Source: Citrifermentans bremense
Lineage (GTDB): Bacteria > Desulfobacterota > Desulfuromonadia > Geobacterales > Geobacteraceae
Direction: 5' to 3'
DNA: 64,000 nucleotides
Assembly: GCF_014218275.1 (NCBI RefSeq)
Contig: NZ_AP023213.1
Coordinates: forward strand, 1,962,001-2,026,000
This document shows, one piece after another, positions 18,272 through 25,597 of this stretch. The position numbers and the translations under genes are program-made. How positions within the stretch are numbered: position 1 is the first letter of the stretch; each line of letters begins with the position of its first letter. A model generated the notes under the pieces. That model was given only the letters and a program-made list of their open reading frames with translations, had not been told where the DNA came from and did no database searches.

Positions 18272-18373
18272 ACTACAGATGGCGGAGGGGAGACCCCAAC
18301 AACGTCCTTAGACTCGGACGGCTAGCGCCGCCGGTCAAGGGCGGCCCCGTTGGTGAAATAAAACGGAGAAAAT

Positions 18374-18691
18374 GTGAAGAAAAGGCTACTTCAAATCTCA
18401 CTCCTGATTTGCACCGGAGTAAGCATAACCGGCTGTGCCACTATCCTTAGCCTTTCAACGGCTGATGAGCAAACAAAATGCGGCAGCGACTGCAATGTGC
18501 CGAGAATTTTTAGCGGCACGGCAGTGGATATTTGTGGACTGGCAGCTGATAACCTTGGGATCTTTGCGCTTGTTGATTTACCGCTGAGTCTAGTGGGCGA
18601 CACATTGATGTTTCCGTACACATACTACACACAATCAAAATATGGAGACATTTCAGTTAAGACACCCTGTGCATCAAAGAGTGGCACCTAA
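18374..18691 (+). CDS. YceK/YidQ-like lipoprotein
   Basis: This is a 105-residue protein with a lipobox (VSITGC-AT). The body matches the YceK/YidQ (DUF1375) pattern: PRIFSGTAVDICGL, then LVDLPLSLVGDTLMFPYT. Such lipoproteins are small envelope proteins of unknown function. It starts with GTG, preceded by ACGGAG. AT-rich like its neighbours. Cysteines in KCGSDC and at the C-terminus could form disulfides. Confidence 0.75.
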   Translation: MKKRLLQISLLICTGVSITGCATILSLSTADEQTKCGSDCNVPRIFSGTAVDICGLAADNLGIFALVDLPLSLVGDTLMFPYTYYTQSKYGDISVKTPCASKSGT

Positions 18692-18836
18692 GTCAAGGGG
18701 ACTGCCCCAGCAGGAAGCCTCCGCTACGGCTCCCGTGTCCGAGAGAAACAGAATAAAATCTAAAAGATAGACTACCGAAGAGAACTGGACGTATACGGAA
18801 AATCATTCATGCCGTAATTGTCTCATTTTATGATTA

Positions 18837-18856
18837 GCTGCCCAAGGCTGGGCAGC
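18837..18856. repeat. 8-bp perfect hairpin upstream of signal peptidase gene
   Basis: GCTGCCCA at 18837-18844 pairs with TGGGCAGC at 18849-18856 around a 4-nt loop. It has no T run and lies in the leader of the signal peptidase gene; its role is unknown. Confidence 0.5.
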
Positions 18857-18932
18857 AAGGGGCATCTGAATGGCCACCGCTTCGCCAGACGCGCGGCTCA
18901 GTGACGACGACGTGAACCGAAAGGGATCTACA

Positions 18933-19781
18933 ATGGAAAATAAACCTAGAAAACCTTGGGTTGCAGGATTACTGAGCCTGATTCAGCCAGGACTTGGACA
19001 AGTTTATAACGGTGAGGTTCGAAAAGCATTGCCTATTTACATTATTCCAGCTTTGCTTATCCCAGCAATGATATTATGCCTGCACAGTGGGTTTATCCGT
19101 ATATTCCTTGCAACCTACGCCATTTTAGGCTTCGCTTATTATACATTTGTGTTTGTGGATGCAGTCAGAACAGCAAGGCAATTCAAAACTCAATATGCTC
19201 CCAAAAAATACAATAAGCTGATCACATACATTGGCATCTACTTCCTAATCGCAATTTTCAGCATGTCCATATCAACAGCAGTTAAAACAAATGTGATTCA
19301 AGCTTACAAGTTTCCATCCGGAAGCATGGAACCAACGTTGCTTATTGGGGACCATATTCTGGTAGATCGAACTCAGTCTGCAAAAAATCCCAAACGAGGC
19401 GACTTAATCGTATTCGAGTATCCTGAAGATTCATCTAAAGACTTTATCAAAAGGGTTGTAGCTGTTGGCGGAGATACGGTTGAAATCAAGGATAAGGAAC
19501 TGTTTGTAAATGGGAAAACAGTTAAAGAACCCTATGCCGTCCACAAAGAAACGGACCTGATTCCAGCAACCATAAATCCACGCGATAATTATGGCCCTCA
19601 GGTGGTTCCGAAGGACTCTTATTTCGTACTGGGTGATAATCGCGACAGGAGTTATGACAGTCGATTTTGGGGTGCTGTCACAAAAAATAAAGTCAAAGGT
19701 ACTGTAAAAAATCTGTATTGGTCATGGGATAAGAAAAACCTTTTGGTGCGGTGGGACAGGATAGGAATGAGAATCCTGTAG
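18933..19781 (+). CDS. lepB: signal peptidase I with N-terminal multi-helix membrane domain
   Basis: This is a 282-residue protein. Residues 1-80 form a TM2-like membrane module (KPWVAGLLSLIQPGLGQVYNG plus two helices). Another transmembrane helix (about 97-118) leads into the S26 catalytic domain: SGSMEPTLL with nucleophile S131, KRVVAVGGD with general base K173, and the conserved GDNRDRSYDSRFWG box. It cleaves Sec/Tat signal peptides at the periplasmic face. I chose the ATG at 18933 because AAAGGG precedes it; an in-frame ATG at 18870 would add 21 uncharacteristic residues. The gene is AT-rich and isolated, so it is probably an accessory rather than the housekeeping copy. Confidence 0.88.
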   Translation: MENKPRKPWVAGLLSLIQPGLGQVYNGEVRKALPIYIIPALLIPAMILCLHSGFIRIFLATYAILGFAYYTFVFVDAVRTARQFKTQYAPKKYNKLITYIGIYFLIAIFSMSISTAVKTNVIQAYKFPSGSMEPTLLIGDHILVDRTQSAKNPKRGDLIVFEYPEDSSKDFIKRVVAVGGDTVEIKDKELFVNGKTVKEPYAVHKETDLIPATINPRDNYGPQVVPKDSYFVLGDNRDRSYDSRFWGAVTKNKVKGTVKNLYWSWDKKNLLVRWDRIGMRIL

Positions 19782-20100
19782 TCCAACTATTAGCTGTAGA
19801 TTGTTTTATGCTCTTTCTTCCGGAGTACAGAGAGGTTCACAACATAATATCGACTGATAATTTTTTCATGCGCGACTCAAGGGGGACGTCGTTCACTTTG
19901 TTAAGTATCCCCCATTGCCCAATGACCTCCGCCCCAATTATGCCCTCAGTGATCTCACTCCCACTGGTTACATGAACCGCTGCACCAGAAACTCTACCTA
20001 TGAAATGTCTGCCTGACCGGGGAGCTTACACCCAATAACTGGTGCCCCCCCAGGACTAGCATCAACCGCAGTGCAATGTTGCTCTCGTCAGGGAGGTTCG
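19782..20100. other. 319-bp intergenic region, possible minus-strand gene remnant
   Basis: No plus-strand gene is seen. On the minus strand a frame without a start codon stays open from 20025 to the TGA at 19837. The rest includes the ribosome-binding site of the ATL gene (GGGAGG just before 20101). Confidence 0.4.
19837..20025 (-). pseudogene. possible protein fragment without start codon
   Basis: The frame encodes 62 residues ending in a stop. It has a protein-like composition (HFIGRVSGAAVHVTSG, GIIGAEVIGQWGILNKVND) but is cut at its 5' end by a stop and has no initiator there. It could be the decayed 3' end of an acquired gene. I do not recognise the family, and chance is possible. Confidence 0.25.
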
Positions 20101-20424
20101 ATGACCACTTCCACCTATCGTGACATATACGCCGTTGTTTCACGGATCCCGAGGGGGAAGGTGGCAACTTACGGGCAGGTAGCGCTGTTGGCGAACCTCC
20201 CCGGCAGGGCGCATCTTGTCGGCTACGCCTTGAGCGCACTTACCGATCCATCCGTCCCTTGGCATCGCGTCATAAATGCCAAAGGAGAGATCAGTCGCCG
20301 TAATGGCGACAGTGACGCGGACGAAGTGCAGCGGCACCGACTTGAGGCGGAAGGGGTCTTTTTCGACCCCCATTGGCGCATTCCGCTCGAGCTTTTCCGA
20401 TGGTGCCCCTATGAGGACGAATAA
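20101..20424 (+). CDS. alkyltransferase-like (ATL) DNA-lesion-binding protein
   Basis: This is a 107-residue protein matching the DNA-binding domain of O6-methylguanine-DNA methyltransferases. The helix-turn-helix and PxHRV motif are present, but the acceptor cysteine is replaced by Trp (PWHRV, W54), the mark of ATL proteins. These flip and bind alkylated guanines and hand them to nucleotide excision repair instead of removing the alkyl group. The start at 20101 has GGGAGG upstream; a longer in-frame start at 20071 is less likely. Confidence 0.9.
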   Translation: MTTSTYRDIYAVVSRIPRGKVATYGQVALLANLPGRAHLVGYALSALTDPSVPWHRVINAKGEISRRNGDSDADEVQRHRLEAEGVFFDPHWRIPLELFRWCPYEDE

Positions 20425-20664
20425 GGCAAAAAAGGGGACCGGTACGAGATAGTGTCCGGACACTGCGCAAAAAACACGAGAGTGCAGGAATGTCTTTGAC
20501 GGAAAGTTATAATTTATATGTTCCCGTGTTCCCAAAGACAGTGATATGGGGCGGTGGGAACTCTGGCCACTGTCGCCTTTGTTAACGGCCAGATTCCAAC
20601 AAGGAATTTTGGCCAGCCGCGCAGGTCACGCCGCGGCCGGTTATCGGGTCGAAGGAGAATGGAC
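20425..20664. other. intergenic region with a 14-bp perfect palindrome
   Basis: The region starts with an AAAAAAGGGGACC motif like one arm of the dispersed GGGGACAG repeats. A perfect palindrome AGTGTCCGGACACT follows at 20451-20464, then an AT-rich segment with TATAAT near 20509. No coding signal. Confidence 0.45.
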
Positions 20665-21261
20665 ATGCGAAAACTCATAGTTGTTTCATTTCTTACCCTC
20701 GACGGGGTCATGCAGGCGCCGGGGGGGACGCAGGAGGACACCGACGGCAGCTTCAAGTATGGCGGCTGGGTTGTGCCATATTTCGACGAGCGAGGTGGAA
20801 CCATCATGCACGAACAGATGACCAAGCCGCTCGATCTTTTGCTGGGAAGAAAGACCTACGAAATATTCGCCTCCTACTGGCCGGAGCACGAGAACGATTG
20901 GCCGGGCATCAATTCGGCGACGAAGTACGTTGTTTCGGCCTCGCGTACAGAGTCGCTTTGGGTTAACACGGTCTTTATCAAAAATAACGTCGTGGATGAA
21001 ATATCGAGGCTGAAGCAGCAAGACGCCCCCGATCTTCAGGTGTACGGCAGTAGCCGGCTTATCCAGACGCTTTTCAAGTACGACTTGGTTGATGAACTGT
21101 GGCTCAAATATTTTCCAATTACCCTCGGCGTGGGCAAACGCCTTTTCGCCGAAGGCACAATGCCGGCAGCGTTCAAGCTCACCTACTCGGAGGCAACGCC
21201 CAGCGGTGTCATTTTTGCCAGTTATGAGCGTTCTGGTGAGGTGAAGACGGGATCGTTTTGA
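20665..21261 (+). CDS. dihydrofolate reductase-like (RibD C-terminal domain) protein
   Basis: This is a 198-residue protein of the RibD_C/DHFR-like fold: KLIVVSFLTLDGVMQAPGG at the N-terminus, LLLGRKTYEIFASYWP, LQVYGSSRLIQTLFKYDLVDEL, and the PITLGVGKRLF segment. These stand-alone proteins are NADPH-dependent reductases of unknown substrate. The ATG at 20665 has GGAG eight bases upstream; longer in-frame starts are unlikely. It belongs to a run of small single-domain genes. Confidence 0.88.
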   Translation: MRKLIVVSFLTLDGVMQAPGGTQEDTDGSFKYGGWVVPYFDERGGTIMHEQMTKPLDLLLGRKTYEIFASYWPEHENDWPGINSATKYVVSASRTESLWVNTVFIKNNVVDEISRLKQQDAPDLQVYGSSRLIQTLFKYDLVDELWLKYFPITLGVGKRLFAEGTMPAAFKLTYSEATPSGVIFASYERSGEVKTGSF

Positions 21262-21318
21262 GAATTGACCTTGCAACACAAGAGATACCGCAATGATATC
21301 ATGTCAAAGGCAGCTAAA

Positions 21319-21912
21319 ATGAATCCAAAAGAACTCGGCAAAAAATACGACAAGATCGCCCAGTGGTGGAACGAGAAGCATCAGGATTCTCAATACGGGT
21401 TGAAACAACTTGAGCTATCTCTCAGGTTCGTATCAGGCGGCAGGTCAGCACTTGACGTTGGTTGCGGGGCAGGCGGGAGAATCATCCGAAAACTGGAAGA
21501 TCAGGGATTTGCCGTATCAGGCGTAGATGTTTCTGAAGAGATGATTACTTTGGCGACTCAAAATCATCCGAACGGTACTTTCTATCTGGACGATATTTGC
21601 AGTTGGGAAACCGAGGAAAAATTCAACCTTATCATTGCCTGGGATAGCATCTTTCACCTGCCGTTGCAAATGCACCGGCCGGTCATTGACAAGCTGTGCT
21701 ATCTACTGAAAACTGGTGGTGTCCTCATATACACGTTTGGCAATGCGATCGGTGAGCATACAGATAGGTGGCTGGAGGATGAATTCTACTACAGTTCAAT
21801 TGGTATAAATGAGAATCTGACAGCACTGATAAACAATGGACTGACCATAATGCACCTGGAGTTAGATCAGTTCCCGGAAAAGCATGTTTATGTCGTTGCG
21901 AAAAAGCCTTAA
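21319..21912 (+). CDS. class I SAM-dependent methyltransferase
   Basis: This is a 197-residue Rossmann methyltransferase: motif I LDVGCGAGGRIIRKLE, motif II acidic GVDVS, and a post-motif stretch FNLIIAWDSIFHLP. The substrate is unknown. The ATG at 21319 has AAAGG upstream; ATG at 21301 is an alternative. Lower G+C than the flanking core genes. Confidence 0.85.
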   Translation: MNPKELGKKYDKIAQWWNEKHQDSQYGLKQLELSLRFVSGGRSALDVGCGAGGRIIRKLEDQGFAVSGVDVSEEMITLATQNHPNGTFYLDDICSWETEEKFNLIIAWDSIFHLPLQMHRPVIDKLCYLLKTGGVLIYTFGNAIGEHTDRWLEDEFYYSSIGINENLTALINNGLTIMHLELDQFPEKHVYVVAKKP

Positions 21913-21991
21913 CCAGGTGGTGGAGTAGTTACCCCTACCCACCATCTGAGCCGGATTACACCATTTAACAGGCCGGCAGAAAGGTCGGTTC

Positions 21992-22444
21992 ATGAAAGTA
22001 CACAGCATCAAAGAAGTGCAGTTGCTACCTCTTCCAGTCCAGAAGGCGTGGGAGTTTTTCGTAAGCCCGGCCAATCTTGCCCTCATCACCCCGCCTGACC
22101 TTGGCTTCACTATTACATCAGAAGTACCAGCAGAGATGTACGAGGGGTTGATCATCACCTACACCGTCACGCCATTTATCGGCATTAAGGCAAATTGGGT
22201 GACCGAGATCAGCCACATTCAAGAACCGAGATTTTTCGTGGACGAGCAGCGCCTGGGTCCCTACCGCCTCTGGCACCACCAGCATTTTTTTAAAGAGCAC
22301 CCAACTGGCACGGAGATGACCGACTTGGTGCATTACGCTCTTCCCTTCGGTGCCGCTGGAAACCTCTTTGCGCCCATTGTCAAACGCAGGCTCGCTCAAA
22401 TCTTTTCCTACAGGAGAAAAGTTTTGAACGACCTTTTTCGGTAA
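21992..22444 (+). CDS. SRPBCC-family ligand-binding protein
   Basis: This is a 150-residue START/Bet v 1-like protein (VQLLPLPVQKAWEFFVSPANLA at the start, and DLVHYALPFGAAGNLFAPIVKRRL at the end), resembling the CoxG/YfiT-like SRPBCC proteins often fused to or found near oxidoreductases. The ligand is unknown. AGAAAGG lies upstream of the start. Confidence 0.85.
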   Translation: MKVHSIKEVQLLPLPVQKAWEFFVSPANLALITPPDLGFTITSEVPAEMYEGLIITYTVTPFIGIKANWVTEISHIQEPRFFVDEQRLGPYRLWHHQHFFKEHPTGTEMTDLVHYALPFGAAGNLFAPIVKRRLAQIFSYRRKVLNDLFR

Positions 22445-22501
22445 GGATACCTCTGAAGTAGGTGATGATTCGGCTGACCGGTCCGTAGAGAGGAGAGCAC
22501 G

Positions 22502-22846
22502 ATGAACAACGAACAACTGGCTCTTGAGACGAAAGGTGTTACGGTGAAGTTACTTTCAACGGTTGACCTTGGCGCTGAGATCGAGGGAATGGCAGGGCGC
22601 CAACTTCGAATGCGCATGGTGACCATCGAGCCTGGAGGCGTCTTTGGCCCTATTCACGATCATAAGGACAGACCAGGCGTAGTCTACATACTGAAAGGCA
22701 CGATCACTGACCATCGCAATGGAGTGGCTACCGACTATGGGCCGGGTGTTGGCTGGCCCGAGGATAGGAATACCACGCACTGGCTTGAGAACAGGGGGAC
22801 GATTCCCGCTGTGGAGATCTCGGTCGATATAGTTAGGCAAGAGTAA
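22502..22846 (+). CDS. cupin-domain protein
   Basis: This is a 114-residue single cupin: motif 1 GPIHDHKDRPGVVYILKG, then motif 2 GVGWPEDRNTTHWLEN. The His/Glu set is incomplete (the usual G(X)5HXH(X)3,4E(X)6G is only partly met), so metal binding is uncertain. Strong GAGGAG upstream. Often a small oxidoreductase or isomerase, or a binding protein; the substrate is not evident. Confidence 0.85.
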   Translation: MNNEQLALETKGVTVKLLSTVDLGAEIEGMAGRQLRMRMVTIEPGGVFGPIHDHKDRPGVVYILKGTITDHRNGVATDYGPGVGWPEDRNTTHWLENRGTIPAVEISVDIVRQE

Positions 22847-22946
22847 GCTCTACTGGATCTCAGAGGGCAATTTGGCCTAGAAATCCCAGAAGCCGGGAGA
22901 GGCATGATGGCGAGAGGAAGGTTTTTCGGTTTAAAGGAGAGATGAC

Positions 22947-23444
22947 ATGACCAAGCCAGCAAAGAACACAATTTGCCTTTGGTACGATGGCGACGCGGAG
23001 GAGGCGGCGCGCTTTTATGCTGAGACTTTTCCGGATTCCTCGGTCGACGCGGTGCACCTCGCACCGGGCGACTACCCGTCGGGCAAGAAGGGGGATGTGT
23101 TGACGGTCGAGTTTACCGTCATGGGAATTCCTTGCCTGGGACTCAATGGCGGGCCGGAGGTTAAGCACAACTGGGCCTTCTCCTTTCAGGTCGCAACGGT
23201 TGACCAGGATGAAACGGACCGCTACTGGAATGCCATCGTCGGCAACGGCGGGGAAGAGAATGTGTGCGGATGGTGCCAGGACAAGTGGGGGGTGTCTTGG
23301 CAGATTACGCCGATTGCGCTGACCAAGGCGATAACAGATACTGATACCGCTGCGGCCAAGCGCGCATTCGATGCGATGATGCAGATGAAGAAGATAGACA
23401 TCGCTGCAATCGAGGCAGCGCTTAAAGAATCAATTGACAATTGA
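22947..23444 (+). CDS. PhnB-like VOC-fold protein (3-demethylubiquinone methyltransferase-like domain)
   Basis: This is a 165-residue protein of the PF06983/PhnB type: ICLWYDGDAEEAARFYAETF, CLGLNGGPEVKHNWAFSFQV, WGVSWQITP. The name 3-demethylubiquinone methyltransferase is historical; the fold is VOC and the function unknown. The stop codon lies inside a tandem AATTGAC heptamer, so the last residues may differ between strains. Confidence 0.85.
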   Translation: MTKPAKNTICLWYDGDAEEAARFYAETFPDSSVDAVHLAPGDYPSGKKGDVLTVEFTVMGIPCLGLNGGPEVKHNWAFSFQVATVDQDETDRYWNAIVGNGGEENVCGWCQDKWGVSWQITPIALTKAITDTDTAAAKRAFDAMMQMKKIDIAAIEAALKESIDN

Positions 23445-23452
23445 CAATTGAC
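23432..23452. repeat. AATTGAC heptamer tandem repeat across a stop codon
   Basis: Three exact copies of AATTGAC lie at 23432-23452 and include the TGA stop of the PhnB-like gene. A change of one unit would shift the reading frame at the C-terminus. Confidence 0.8.
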
Positions 23453-23509
23453 AACTAGAACCATAGGCAACAGGCGTAATCTGGAGGTCGCTGAGTCCAG
23501 GTAGCAAAG

Positions 23510-23688
23510 GCACTTACCACAGAGGGGCACAGAGAAAAACCGAAAAAGGGACAGGCACTTTACTAGCGGAAGTGCTTGTCCCTTTTTTCAACCTTTATCG
23601 GTTGTGACTGTTGTATCCCAAAAACGATTTGTGATATTCCTGCTTTTGTTTTTCCTCTGTGCCCCTCTGTGTCCTATGTGGTGAGTGC
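23510..23688. repeat. dispersed repeat element, copy 1 (upstream of fetAB)
   Basis: The outer inverted arms are 23510-23540 (CACTTACCACAGAGGGGCAC core) and 23649-23688. Inside is a second hairpin: GGGACAGGCACTT pairs with AAGTGCTTGTCCC and is followed by a T run (about 23548-23588). A near-identical left arm and the same two-level structure recur at 25352-25588. The inner hairpin could also terminate transcription. Confidence 0.75.
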
Positions 23689-23715
23689 ATTTGGTTCTAC
23701 TGATCTGGAGTTCTT

Positions 23716-24486
23716 ATGGCAGATGTTGCGGAAGAAACGACTGTTGCCGCTGTCCGTGTTGACGACGTATGCTTTTCGCGCCGAAACGCCGAAGGGACGA
23801 CGGTTAATCTTCTGAGTCATGTCTCGATTTCGGCCCGAAGCGGGAAGATCACGGCGGTCATCGGGCCGTCTGGTGGAGGCAAGAGCACCTTGATCCGCCT
23901 GATCAATCGCCTGGCGGACCCCGATTCGGGCTCTCTCTACCTCGACGGGAGCGATATCAAAGAGATCGACCCACTGGAACTGCGGCGATTGGTCGCGCTG
24001 GTGCCACAAAAACCCTTCATGTTCGAGGGGAGTGTGCTCGAGAACCTGCTGCGTCCTTTCGTCTACCGTCAAGAGAAGCTGCCGCCGGCCGATGGCGAGG
24101 CGGTGGTCCGGGCGCTCGCCCTGGCGAAACTGGACCAGGGGATGTTGCCCAGGGACGCTCGCTCCCTTTCCGTTGGCGAGCAACAGCGCGTTGGGCTCGC
24201 CCGGGCGCTGCTGACGCATCCAAGGGTGCTGCTTCTAGACGAGCCGACCAGCGCCCTCGATCGCAGGACCGCGGACAGCCTGGCGGCGACGCTACAGGAG
24301 GTATGCCACGCGCAGAATCTCACCCTTATCATGGTGACCCACGATCTGCGGCTGACGGAGCGGGTTGCCGACTACTGTTACTACCTTGAGGCTGGGCGGA
24401 TCATGGAGGAGGGGAGGGCGGATGAAATGCTTGCTCGCCCCCGGACCGACGCGTTGAAGCGTTTTTTATCCGAGCCCACTGAATAG
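23716..24486 (+). CDS. fetA: FetA/YbbL-like ABC transporter ATP-binding protein
   Basis: This is a 256-residue ATPase: Walker A GPSGGGKST, Q-loop VPQKPFMFEG, signature LSVGEQQRVGLARAL, Walker [12 protein letters not shown], switch His in MVTHD. With the permease 37 bases downstream it forms a FetAB-like pair; in E. coli FetAB exports iron and lowers oxidative stress. The export role here is inferred. CTGGAG lies before the start. The pair is bracketed by two copies of a dispersed repeat. Confidence 0.85.
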   Translation: MADVAEETTVAAVRVDDVCFSRRNAEGTTVNLLSHVSISARSGKITAVIGPSGGGKSTLIRLINRLADPDSGSLYLDGSDIKEIDPLELRRLVALVPQKPFMFEGSVLENLLRPFVYRQEKLPPADGEAVVRALALAKLDQGMLPRDARSLSVGEQQRVGLARALLTHPRVLLLDEPTSALDRRTADSLAATLQEVCHAQNLTLIMVTHDLRLTERVADYCYYLEAGRIMEEGRADEMLARPRTDALKRFLSEPTE

Positions 24487-24523
24487 TAGCGTTGCAGAAG
24501 TTTCATAACCGGGAGGAAATGAC

Positions 24524-25315
24524 GTGGCGAACCAGGAACTAGTGACGCTGGGAGTGTTGGATCTGGCGCTTGCTTTCGGGCTGGTGCTTGTTGCCATCGC
24601 TTTAGCGCGGCTGCAACGGATAGGTCAGGAGGGGCAGATGCTCTGGGCGTCGGTGCGGATGGTCTTGCAACTGCTCGCCGTCGGGTATCTGCTGCATTTC
24701 CTGTTCGCGGTGCAGAGCCCGTTGCCGGTGCTTCTCATTCTGCTAGTGATGGGTGCGTTCTCGCTCCAGGTGATGGGGGGGCGGATCAAGCGCAAGGTGC
24801 CGCGCTTTTACCAGGTGGTGGGGACCTCGCTTCTGGTTGGCTGCGGTGGGGTTACCCTCTTTTTCTGCGCCTTGGTAGTTCACTACTCCCCCTGGTACGA
24901 CCCGCGCTACCTGATACCGTTGGCGGGGATGATCATCGGCAACTCCATGAACGCGGCAAGCCTCGCTGCGGAGCGGCTTGCGGCGGAGATGCGGGAACGC
25001 AGGGACGAGATGGAGACTGCCTTGTGTCTTGGGGCCAGCGGGCGGCAGGCATGCCAACCGGCGCTCAAGAATGCTTTCAGAGCTGCTGTGATGCCGACCA
25101 TGAACACCATGGCTGCCATGGGGATCGTTTCCCTGCCGGGGATGATGACGGGCCAGATCCTCTCCGGGACCGAGCCGATGGTTGCGGTCAGGTACCAGAT
25201 CGCCATAATGTGCGCCATAACCGGCGCGGTTGCCATAACCTCTTACCTGATACTTATGCAGGGGGCCCGTCACTACTTCACAAAAGCCCACCAACTGGAA
25301 CCACAGGCGGAATAA
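24524..25315 (+). CDS. fetB: FetB/YbbM-like ABC transporter permease
   Basis: This is a 263-residue membrane protein of the UPF0014/FetB family with about six to seven helices. The family-typical PLAGMIIGNSMNAASLAAERL, ETALCLGASGRQAC and LPGMMTGQILSG segments are present. Translation starts at GTG, preceded by GGGAGGAAA. Works with the upstream ATPase as a putative iron exporter at the inner membrane. Confidence 0.88.
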   Translation: MANQELVTLGVLDLALAFGLVLVAIALARLQRIGQEGQMLWASVRMVLQLLAVGYLLHFLFAVQSPLPVLLILLVMGAFSLQVMGGRIKRKVPRFYQVVGTSLLVGCGGVTLFFCALVVHYSPWYDPRYLIPLAGMIIGNSMNAASLAAERLAAEMRERRDEMETALCLGASGRQACQPALKNAFRAAVMPTMNTMAAMGIVSLPGMMTGQILSGTEPMVAVRYQIAIMCAITGAVAITSYLILMQGARHYFTKAHQLEPQAE

Positions 25316-25351
25316 ACGAGAAGGCGGATCGCGGAGGTCCACGGAGCAAAG

Positions 25352-25588
25352 GCACTCACCACAGAGGGGCACAGAGGAACCACAGAGGAAAAAACAAAAA
25401 GGGGACAGACACCGCATGAAGCGAGGTGACTGTCCCCTTTGTTTTTTCAAAAAATCGGAACACAGAGGTCACGGATGTGGACGCAGGTCACAGAGAGAAG
25501 CAAAAGACTTGGGGGGAACCAGAAACCTTTCATTTTTCCGTTCCTCAGATTTTCCTCTGTGCCCCTCTGTGTCCTCTGTGGTGAGTGC
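25352..25588. repeat. dispersed repeat element, copy 2 (downstream of fetAB)
   Basis: The left arm is 25352-25377 (CACTCACCACAGAGGGGCAC core) and the inverted right arm 25554-25588. The internal hairpin GGGGACAGACACC (25401-25413) / GGTGACTGTCCCC (25425-25437) pairs at 12 of 13 positions and is followed by TTTGTTTTTT. It is in the same orientation as copy 1 and ends 9 bases from the 3' end of the threonine aldolase gene. Confidence 0.75.
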
Positions 25589-25597
25589 CTTTTGGGT

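Noticed and set aside
18294-18353. Integron attC site in the accessory segment
   Set aside because: The arms CCCCAAC and GTTGGTG do not match RYYYAAC/GTTRRRY, no integrase gene is present, and spacers of neighbouring genes do not share the structure.
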